A DNA stretch of 64,000 nucleotides from Siphonodentalium dalli (lineage: Eukaryota; Mollusca; Scaphopoda; Gadilida; Siphonodentaliidae): the NCBI GenBank assembly GCA_032622095.1, contig CP136065.1, positions 248,867,474 through 248,931,473 on the forward strand, written 5' to 3'. A program made the position numbers and the translations under genes. Each line of letters starts with the position of its first letter. The stretch's first letter is position 1. The notes under the pieces were generated by a model. It was not told where the DNA came from. It did no database searches and saw nothing but the letters and a program-made list of their open reading frames with translations. Shown here one piece after another: positions 55,190 to 64,000 of the stretch.

Positions 55190-56508
55190 GGTTCTCTATT
55201 CCGAAGGTTCATTAATCCGAAGGTTCGCTATTCCGAAGGTTCATTATTCCGAATGTTCCCTAGTCCAAAGGTTCATTATTCCGAAGGTTCGCTATTCCGA
55301 AGGTTTTCTATTCTGGGCGTATTTAACCAGAAATGAATCAAAATTTGCACCCCACCACAAAAACCACACGAGGAATGAAAAATACGATTACGCTAGTATT
55401 CATATATATAGTACATTTATACATCCACTTCTAATTCCCAAATTGTCCTAGATATCGTATCAGTTTATATCGTTCATTATGGAAAGTTAAAAACACGATG
55501 ACTGAAATAAACTACATGTAAGAGATATAGTTTTTCCGAACTGGCAATCTGTATTTGAAAAAAAAAACATCAACAATCAAGGCCCACTTAATTTTCGAAC
55601 CCCCAGATCACATATATAAAATATATGCCACTATATATACCATTTGAAATATGAAGCTCTCTAACACTGTATTATCAGCTTATCCGGTGTAATAAACTGT
55701 GAACATGTTGTTTTTGTTGAGTTAACGCATGGTTCACGACTTGTTTCTGTGCTTAAGGTTCAACTGGTTTTGTTGCGCAAAGTAAAGTGTATTATTTTCA
55801 ATGGAGGGGGTAACTCTATATTTTAAAGATAATGTTATTCCCCTTCAATTGAAAATACATTAGGTTGAATTCCGTTGCATTCTGAGAGCCATGACATATA
55901 ACGGGGGAATCTTTTTATGATTTAAGATGTTTTCTATTTCTCTAGGGGCATCTTCTGATACAGACGTTTGGAATGGTGATGAACTATATATAGTGTTTTA
56001 ATCATATTTTATAGCACAGACAGATTGTGTTTAAAACCTGATATCAAGGCACTATAAAAATAGCCGATGACTCGAAAATTAAGTGGGCCTTACAATTCAA
56101 TACAAATTCACAATTGCAGTTAGGTTCAACTCATACCCGTCTATTCAACGACATTCTGCTTCGCAGTATTCATTAAGAGTTATAGTCCCGCTGTTTTAAT
56201 CCCGCCTTTAGCTGGCGTATTGTTGCCTGTAAGATTATTGAGATATAACGCCATACGCGATGACATTAAACGTGAATATGTATTGGAAAATAACGTCATA
56301 CGTAATGACACAGACATTAAATCTCAAGGAAACCCGCGAAAAAATAAAAAATAACATTTATTGATTCAATGTTTTAAGTTATTTCCTTCACAAAAAAAGA
56401 GTCTTCGTGATAAAGAACCCTCTCAATACTTGAATATAGAATTAACCTTTTAAAAAAAAATCTTCGGAATACAGAACCTTCGGAATAGCGAACCTTCGGA
56501 TTTGAATA
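55190..56508. mobile_element. Probable non-autonomous element with TTCCGAAGGTTC inverted subterminal repeats
   Basis: The left side has about eight ~15-bp units (attccgaaggttcgctattc). The right side (56459-56506) has their complement (cggaatagcgaaccttcgga). Further inside, aattttcgaacccc after ggcccactt (55571) faces ctcgaaaattaagtgggcc (56070). The nested inverted repeats suggest a ~1.3-kb element. No target duplication identified. Confidence 0.65.
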
Positions 56509-57172
56509 TTTTATGGCGGGAACACAATTTTTGATCCGCATTTAGGAGCTTTCTGGTTTGGTGAATGAGAAAACTGCAGTAATAAGCCGTAGCTTTTGTA
56601 ATAATTTGAAGGAATAGTTGTTTTAACGGAATTCTGAGGTGGTGCATTCATGTAACCAATATATATTTTATATTATAATTTATATTTATGGCTAATAATA
56701 TGATATTGAGGGCGTTGCCATTTCTGACTATGTTTTTTTTTTACCAAAATGGTGTGTTTGTTGGATTAAACTATGTATCAATGAGCTCAATGTTCGATGG
56801 GGATTTCAAAGATGGCCATCAAGATGGCAGCTTATTCCCGAAAATAGTAATTCGTAATTTTCACAAAATTCCCATAAATGACCCTCGGTATATTGGATAT
56901 GACGCTACTTTGAAGTATGTGCCCAATGCGATATTTACCAATTAATTCATCCTTGCGAAACAAATATATAAAGGCACCAAATCGTAGCAATCTCGGTTGT
57001 AGCCACACAACTAACGACTGAATTAGGTTCATATTAAACACCCGAGTGTCACTCAAATTGATATCCTATTTACCGAGTACATTGTCACAGCCTCTTATAG
57101 ATATCGTGTCATTTCCTCTCTGATTGGTCTGTCGTAAATGTATATTTTTTCTACTTTTTTCGATATATGTAT
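56509..57172. other. Unassigned stretch
   Basis: An 85-codon plus frame at 56688-56945 has a hydrophobic start but no recognisable domain. Judged not supported as a gene. Confidence 0.35.
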
Positions 57173-57290
57173 CTAATGTTTTTCAAATTCTTTTACAGTG
57201 TCTGCATTAAATACATCTGGTGGCAGGTCATTCCAGGTGTTTACAATTCTGAAAGGGAGGGTGTTGACTCTCTGTTTGCCATTGTGTGAT
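57173..57290 (-). pseudogene. LINE C-terminal scrap
   Basis: The minus-strand frame ending at 57173 reads HNGKQRVNTLPFRIVNTWND, LPPDVFNADTVKEFEKH, stop. 'FRIVNTWNDLP' followed by a short 'NADTVKEF' tail is the extreme C-terminus of CR1/RTE-like LINE proteins. Upstream the frame hits a stop near 57305. It is too diverged from the 54563 fragment to be the same copy. Confidence 0.7.
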
Positions 57291-57531
57291 TGGTGGTAGA
57301 TTGTCTAGTTATGTCATCTTCCATGTTTCCTCTTATCTCGTTGGGATTAGTTTTGTGAATTATTTTTGCCATTGGCAAATTTGGCAAGTGGCAGTGCGAA
57401 CACTGAATATAATATACTAATTGAATATAATACAACGTTACACAGTTATATATACAAGATCCAACGTAATAACAATGGCGCGTAATGTGACTGCTGATAT
57501 AAAAATGGCGCGCAATATAATATCTAGTAAG

Positions 57532-57837
57532 TTATAACCATTTGGCCATAAAGTCAGCATCTTTGTTGATGCCCAGATACAGGCTCCCGAATGCGTCTAT
57601 CATTTGTTGCTCTTTGATTATGCGGTCCTCACGCACGGGCAGACCACCACACAATACCTGTAGACGAATGTCTTTAACTGAATGGTCAGGTAAGTTGAAG
57701 TGGCGGGCATATGGTAATCCCACATCATGTTTCCTGATATCATGTCGATGGCCATTAACTCTAATGCTCAGAGAATTGCCAGTCTCACCAATATAATGCA
57801 TGTCGGGGCAACGAACACATGTCATGTAGTATATCAC
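57532..57837 (-). pseudogene. Penelope-like element: GIY-YIG endonuclease domain
   Basis: Reads YYMTCVRCPDMHYIGETGNS, then RVNGHRHDIRKH, ARHFNLPDHSVKDIRL and LPVREDRIIKEQQMIDAF. This matches the GIY-YIG nuclease of Penelope-like retroelements: a GIY-equivalent 'IYYMTC', the intact YIG, the conserved Arg in RxNGHR and the catalytic Glu in the EDRIIKEQ helix. In these elements it nicks target DNA to prime reverse transcription. It lies just downstream of the RT tail (57947-58633) in another frame; a tga interrupts the joining stretch (RVRRPG then stop). C-terminal end LGINKDADFMAKWL. The domain itself looks undamaged. Confidence 0.88.
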
Positions 57838-57946
57838 CCCGGCCGACGTACACGAATGTTTTCCTTTTGGTGTGAATCGCTTCCCCCATCCTTAGTAGGC
57901 CTATATATACATGACATCATTGGAGATGAGTTTGCACAAGCCACAC

Positions 57947-58633
57947 CTATAGGCCTATATGACATGGAAATGTCTCACTGTCACGTCCATTCACGGTGTC
58001 ATCGGTGAGTCGGCTCGACACAAGCTTATTTCGGATGTTCGGGGGCTGTCGCATGGCAAGAACTGGCCTCTCGGGGAACACATCACTGAGATAGTCATCT
58101 TCAGCCAACACATTCTGCAGATCAGCCGCGATTCCAGGCAATTTGTTTAATTCCGGATGGTAAGTTACTACCAATGGAACACGATCCGATTCGTCTTTTG
58201 AGGAACTCTCCATCAATTCACTCCGCTCTTTCGACCGCGCCTTGTCGATCTGTTTGTCGATTACCTTCTTATCGTATCCAAGGCCCCGAAACGCCGCCGA
58301 TAGCTGAGAAAGTTGGTTGTCGCGAACATCACTATCTGAATTGATCCGATTATATCGCAAACTTTGACTAAATATCACGGATCGTTTACAATGATCCGGG
58401 TGGAAACTTTCGGAGTTGAGATATGTATATCGGTCTGTAGGTTTTCTGTAAACAGTCGTAGATAGAGTGTCTCCACATCTCTTGACGGTGACATCGAGAC
58501 AATTTACAGATGAATCAGAGTACTCCATTTTAAGTTGAATTGAAGGCACGCACTTGTTGAAATCACGCAGAAACTCCTCCAGCTCTTGAACTCCTTGGTC
58601 AGGATTCATACCCCCCCCCCCCCGTTTTTTCAT
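57947..58633 (-). pseudogene. Penelope-like element: RT thumb/linker, 5'-truncated
   Basis: After a start created in repeat sequence (MKKRGGGG from a C-run), the frame reads VQELEEFLRDFNKCVPSIQL, CLDVTVKRCGDTLSTTVYRK, PTDRYTYLNSESFHPDHCKR, SVIFSQSLRYNRINS. This is the conserved stretch following the RT active site in Penelope-like elements ('FLDV', 'YxKPTDRxxYL', 'HPxHxxxSI'). The catalytic YxDD motif should lie just upstream but is lost at the poly-C junction (58611-58623), so the element is 5'-truncated. The frame ends ETFPCHIGL. The next residues (VACANSSPMMS) continue the expected Cys-containing linker in another frame toward the GIY-YIG domain. Confidence 0.88.
58611..58623 (+). repeat. 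Poly-C tract (13 C) at the Penelope truncation point
   Basis: Run of 13 C directly abutting the truncated RT frame, followed by gttttttcatatatatc. Confidence 0.9.
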
Positions 58634-58639
58634 ATATAT

Positions 58640-59649
58640 CTATATATGAAGAAAGATTAAAACAATTATAATATATAGTAACAAAATAATTATATATTTT
58701 CCTACTATATAAAACTTAAATTGGATCATAGAATGAACATGGTATCAGTTGTCCTGAAATAACTAGATATGCTCCATTCTGTAATTATCAAATCGAGGCA
58801 GATCGATGCATTATATGTTCAATGTCCAATGCATTTTGCTATTAATGATCCAAAGGCAGGTATAATCAAAACCTTTTGTCTTACTGATTAGAACATCAGG
58901 GTAGAATACTCTGTCTATAAATTTGCACCCATTGGCTATCAAAATAGGGGTGGTCTAATACATGCAGATGTACAAAATATACATTTTCTATTCCACATTT
59001 AAATTATATAAACACTGAAGATAGAACAATCAGATTGGCGGACGCCATGGGTTTTATGCAAGTAATTGTTAATTGTAATCGCTAGTAATCATTGAAGCAA
59101 TTTGAATCAAAATTTTAGTTGCAAATTAGCAAAGTCATCTAAGACCTGCAGGTATAATTATGTACGGAGATATATATCATATCCGCTTCACGGTTAACAG
59201 ATAAATAACTTTAAATCTGCATCATATATATCACTGCTCATCACTGAGAGATTTTGATACATTAATCAGCATTAAGGGTGGTGCCTAAATATTCCAAGTG
59301 TCAGTATACAAATGTTGGGAGTTATTTCATGTTAAAAAGCAGCTATAAATGAAAAAATCATGGAAAAAGGTAGGGATTGGTCCTCAATTTGCTGGAAACA
59401 AATTAGTTTTCTTGCACTTATAGGGTGCGGGGTGGGTTCCCCGTTGTGTGGATTTTGTTCTACGGATGTTCTTACAGATCCCCCCCTGTATAGTGATGCC
59501 CATATGCAAAATGATTGGTGTGTGAAGGCATGTGACGGGAAAAACAATATAGCGCCCGATTAACAAAACGAGACCTGGAAAAGGGTTAACATGTCAAAAA
59601 GGCCCACTCTAGCCGTCAAATACCAAATTGGTCGCCACCGAAATCGAGT
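58640..59649. other. Unassigned stretch
   Basis: Short frames at 59332-59566 overlap on both strands and show no domain. No repeat recognised. Confidence 0.4.
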
Positions 59650-62600
59650 ACCACCCACTTTTCGCTTGAATCCTGAATACCACTTACAGGGGTATGAATC
59701 CCGAACACCACTTAAAACAGGGGTATGAATCCCGAATACCACTTAAAACGGGGGTATGAATCCCGAATACCACTTAAAGCATGCAGGGATATGAATCCTG
59801 AATACCACTTAAAACGGGGGTATGATCGAATCCCGAATACCACTTAAAACAGGGGTATGAAACTATGAATCCTGAATACCACTTAAAACAGGGGCATGAA
59901 TCCCGAATACCACTTAAAACAGGGGCATGAATCCTGAATACCACTTAAAACATGGGTATGAATCCTGAATACCACTCAAAACAGGGGTGTGTATCCTGAA
60001 TACCACTTAAAACAGGGGTATGAATCCTGAATACAACTTAAAACAGGGGCATGAATCCTGAATACCACTCAAAACAGGGGTATGTATCCTGAATACCACT
60101 TAAAACATGGGCATGAATCCCGAATACCACTCAAAACAGGGGTATGTATCCTGAATACCACTTAAAACAGGGGTATGAATCCTGAATACCACTCAAAACA
60201 GGGGTATGTATCCTGAATACCACTTAAAACATGGGCATGAATCCCGAATACCACTCAAAACAGGGGTATGTATCCTGAATACCACTTAAAACGGGGGTAT
60301 GCATCCTGAATACCACTTAAAACAGGGGTATGTATCCTGAATACCACTTAAAACAGGGGTATGAATCCTGAATACCACTCAAAACATGCAGGGGTATGAA
60401 TCCTGAATACTACTTAAAACATGGGCATGAATCCCGAATACCACTTAAAACAGGGGTATGAATCCTGAATACCACTTAAAACAGGGGTATGAATCCTGAA
60501 TACTACTTAAAACATGGGCATGAATCCCGAATACCACTTAAAACATGGGTATGAATCATGAATACCACTTAAAACAGGGGTATCATCCCGAATACCACTT
60601 AAACCGGGGTATGAATCCCGAATACCACTTAAAACAGGGGTATGAATCCTGAATACCACTTAAAACATGGGTATGAATCCTGAATACCACTTAAAACAGG
60701 GGCATGAATCCTGAATACCACTTAAAACAGGGGTATCATCCCGAATACCACTTAAACCGGGGTATGAATCCCGAATACCACTTAAAACAGGGGTATGAAT
60801 CCTGAATACCACTTAAAACATGGGTATGAATCCCGAATACCACTTAAAACAGGGGTATGAATCCTGAATACCACTTAAAACATGGGTATGAATCGTGAAT
60901 ACCACTTAAAACAGGGGTATCATCCCGAATACCACTTAAACCGGGGTATGAATCCCGAATACCACTTAAAACAGGGGTATGAATCCTGAATACCACTTAA
61001 AACATGGGTATGAATCCTGAATACCACTTAAAACATGCAGTGGTATGAATCCCGAATATACCACTTAAAAAGGGGGTAGAATCCCGAATACCACTTAAAA
61101 CAGGGGTATGAATCCTGAATACTACTTAAAACATGGGCATGAATCCCGAATACCACTTAAAACATGGGTATGAATCATGAATACCACTTAAAACAGGGGT
61201 ATCATCCCGAATACCACTTAAACCGGGGTATGAATCCCGAATACCACTTAAAACAGGGGTATGAATCCTGAATACCACTTAAAACAGGGGTATGAATCCT
61301 GAATACCACTTAAACGGGGGTATGAATCCTGAATATACCACTTAAAAAGGGGGGTAGAATCCCGAATACCACTTAAAACAGGGGTATGAATCCTGAATAC
61401 CACTTAAACGGGGGTATGAATCCTGAATACAACTTAAAACGGGGGTATGAATCCCGAATACCACTTAAAACAGGGGTATGAATCCTGAATACAACTTAAA
61501 ACGGGGGTATGAATCCCGAATACCACTTAAAACATGGTATGAATCCTGAATACCACTTAAAACAGAGGTGTGAATCATGAATAGCTATTAAATCAGGGGT
61601 ATGAATCCTGAATACCACTTAAACAGGGGTATGAATCCAGAATACCACCCAAAACAGGGGTATGAATCCCGAATACCACTTAAAACATGCAGGGGTTTGA
61701 ATCATGAATAGCTATTAAATCAGGGGTATGAATCCCGAATACCACTTAAAACAGGGGTATGAATCCCGAATACCACTCAAAATAGGGGTATGAATCCCGA
61801 ATACCACTCAAAATAGGGGTGTGAATCATGAATACCTATTAAATCAGGGGTATGAATCCCGAATACTACTTAAAACATGGGTATGAATCCCGAATACCAC
61901 TTAAAACAGGGGTATGAATCATGAATACCACTTAAAACAGGGGTATGAATCCTGAATACCACTTCAAACATGGGTATGAATCCTGAATACCACTTAAAAC
62001 ATGCAGGGGTATGAATCCTGAATACCACTTAAAACATGCAGGGGTATGAATCCTGATTACCACTTCAAACGGGGGCTTGAATCCCGAATACAACTTAAAA
62101 CAGGGGTATGAATCCTGAATACCACTTAAAACAGGGGTATGAATCCTGAATACCACTTAAAACATGCAGGGGTATGAATCCTGAATACCACTTAAAACAT
62201 GCAGTGGTATGAATCCTGAATACCACTTCAAACGGGGGCTTGAATCCCGAATACAACTTAAAACAGGGGTATGAATCCTGAATACCGCTTAAAACAGGGG
62301 TATGAATCCCGAATACCACTTAAAACAGGGGTATGAATCCCGAATACAACTTAAAACAGGGGTATGAATCCTGAATACCACTTAAAACAGGGGTATGAAT
62401 CCTGAATACCACTTAAAACAGGGGTATGAATCCTGAATACCACTTAAAACAGGGGTATGAATCCTGAATACCACTTAAAACAGGGGCATGAATCCTGAAT
62501 ACAACTTAAAACAGGGGTATGAATCATGAATACCACTAAAAACAGGGGTATGAATCCCGAATACCACTTAAAACAGGGGTATGAATCCTGAATACCACTC

Positions 62601-63057
62601 AAAAACAGGGGTATGAATCCCGAATACCACTCAAAACAGGGGTATGAGTCATGAATACCACTCAAAACAGGGGTATGAATCCCGAACAACACTCAAAACA
62701 GGGGTATGAATCCTGAATACCACTTAAAACAGGGGTATGAATCCTGAATACCACTTAAAACAGGGGTATGAATCCTGAATACCACTTAAAACAGGGGCAT
62801 GAATCCCGAATACAACTTAAAACAGGGGTATGAATCATGAATACCACTAAAAACAGGGGTATGAATCCCGAATACCACTTAAAACAGGGGTATGAATCCT
62901 GAATACCACTTAAAACAGAGGTATGAATCCTGAATACCACTTAAAACAGGGGTATGAATCCCGAATACCACTTAAAACAGGGGTATGAATCCTGAATACC
63001 ACTTAAAACAGGGGTATGAATCCCGAATACCACTTAAAACAGGGGTATGAATCATGA
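59650..63057 (+). repeat. 31-bp satellite array (about 110 units)
   Basis: Unit aatcctgaataccacttaaa acaggggtatg. Variants (cccgaat, catgggtatg, ctcaaaac, catgcagggg, ccggggtatg) recur in order. For example, ggggtatcatcccgaatacc followed by cttaaaccggggtatg occurs at about 60577, 60729, 60916 and 61197, marking higher-order repeats. Short minus-strand frames inside it are by-products. Confidence 0.96.
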
Positions 63058-63084
63058 ATATCCGGTTATTTAACCGCGGTTTTC

Positions 63085-63552
63085 TTTGGATTCCGGTGTA
63101 AACAATATTTGATTCGAGTCGAGGAAAGCTCATGCAGAGTGATCAGATATCGATTTTTGAAAATTTTCTTTCCCGATATATGTAATTATTGGCGGCTTGG
63201 CAAATATTCGTCAAGCCGACGGTCTCAGACCAAATTGCGGATGGATAAAGATGGACAACTCTAAAATCAAGCGGCCAAATTTCGTTGAACAAAATGTTGA
63301 TAAATAACGCGTTTTACAGCATTTTGGGCACTTTTATATTATAGTTGACTCAACTTGACTGTGGTTATATAGCATTATTTTTTGGGGGCAATTAATCGAT
63401 TATGATAACTGAATCGGCATTTCAAAAAAAGAATTGTTGTTGGTGGAATCTGATATTGGGACCATCGCATCGGATTGAGTACCTTTACCAAATATTTAGT
63501 CTGTTATAGTTGCATTGGGGACCATGCATCGAATCTGATTGAGTATCTTTAA
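63085..63552. mobile_element. Family I element, copy 2 (left end lost in the satellite junction)
   Basis: aatatttgattcgagtcgag, agatatcgatttttgaaaat and caagccgacggtctcagacc match family I arms. The right end reads atctgattgagtatct-TTAA, with an internal second end cggattgagtacctttacc at 63472. Confidence 0.75.
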
Positions 63553-64000
63553 AGATGCATTATCCGAATTAACGTTCCCAAATTACTATTTCTTTGGCTT
63601 CGGGGGTAAAAAATATTTGATTCGAGTCGATAAACCAACCCATCAAAGTTCAGACATATCAGATATCGATTTTTGAAATTTGTTATTTCTCGAGATGTGC
63701 AATTATTTGTGGCCCAGAAAACAGTCGTCAAACCGACGGTCTCGGACAAAATTGTGGATGAAGATGGTTAACTCTAAAATCAAGTGATAATACGGCCAAA
63801 TTTCATGATACTGAAGTGATAATACGGTCATATTTCATTGAACAAAATGTTGATAAATAACACGTTTTGGGGAAATTTGATACCATAGTTGACAGTGGTT
63901 AGCATTATTGTGTTGCAATTAATCGACTCTGATAACTAAGGCGTATTTTGAAGAAATATTGTTGTTAATTGTTGTTGTTGTTGTTGTTGTATATTGATGA
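63549..64000. mobile_element. Family I element, copy 3 (continues past the window)
   Basis: TTAAagatgcattatccgaa opens it, using the same TTAA that closes copy 2. attactatttctttggcttc and agatatcgatttttgaaatt follow. A (ttg)n run lies at 63960-63990 near the window edge. Confidence 0.75.

Noticed and set aside
56688..56945. 85-codon frame with a hydrophobic N-terminus resembling a secreted protein
   Set aside because: An overlapping opposite-strand frame of similar size, no domain, and transposon debris on both sides make it unsupported.
59332..59566. Cysteine-containing small frame (67 codons) as a possible secreted peptide
   Set aside because: Three overlapping frames on both strands, no clear signal peptide and no cysteine pattern that I recognise.

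Overview
The window looks like AT-rich nuclear DNA of a marine invertebrate, most likely a bivalve mollusc. The hints are dispersed repeats carrying 'gggcataactc' and 'ggacggacggacggacagac' motifs, which I associate with bivalve genomes, plus Penelope-like and LINE remnants, dense hairpin MITEs and many satellite arrays. The taxon is an inference and could not be searched. I find no convincing host gene, tRNA, rRNA or CRISPR. The only protein-coding traces are retrotransposon pieces: a PHD-finger ORF (44446-44829, minus), an intact LINE ORF1 (46849-47652, minus), a frameshifted Tx1/L1-like ORF2 tail (47907-49045, plus), two LINE RT C-terminal scraps (54563-55075 and 57173-57290, minus) and a Penelope-like RT/GIY-YIG remnant (57532-58633, minus).

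The rest is non-autonomous DNA transposons and their derivatives. (1) Family A: a ~215-bp near-perfect palindrome with TA target duplications, 13 copies. (2) Family B: hAT-type elements with 8-bp duplications, built from 'gcagaatgaggtcccc' hairpins. (3) Families C, D, E, I, J and M: TTAA-flanked, piggyBac-like MITEs, most starting TTAACCC; several share one 67-bp hairpin cassette. (4) Smaller hAT-like elements at 6391, 12619 and 43824. Several insertions have an empty copy of the same target elsewhere in the window, which proves the TA or TTAA duplication directly.

Layout: 0-10.9 kb nested MITEs; 10.9-13.3 kb two 20-bp arrays around a 1.76-kb unique segment; 14-14.8 kb a 68-bp satellite; 15-27 kb MITEs and small arrays; 28-30.1 kb a 42-bp satellite lying between two TTAA-type ends; 33.2-35.8 kb the 68-bp satellite again, inverted; 36 kb an 18/19-bp array; 37-44 kb sparse repeats; 44.4-49 kb LINE pieces; 49-52.6 kb little recognisable; 52.7-59 kb MITE I, LINE and Penelope remnants; 59.6-63.06 kb a 31-bp satellite; then MITE I copies to the end.

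The most notable signal is the family A copy at 44989-45202. It carries about 30 T-to-C changes in both arms but almost no A-to-G on the same strand, as expected if a minus-strand hairpin RNA had been A-to-I edited and then copied back into DNA. It lies between two minus-strand LINE ORFs. The same minus-strand interval also holds a dense cluster of TGCATG motifs.
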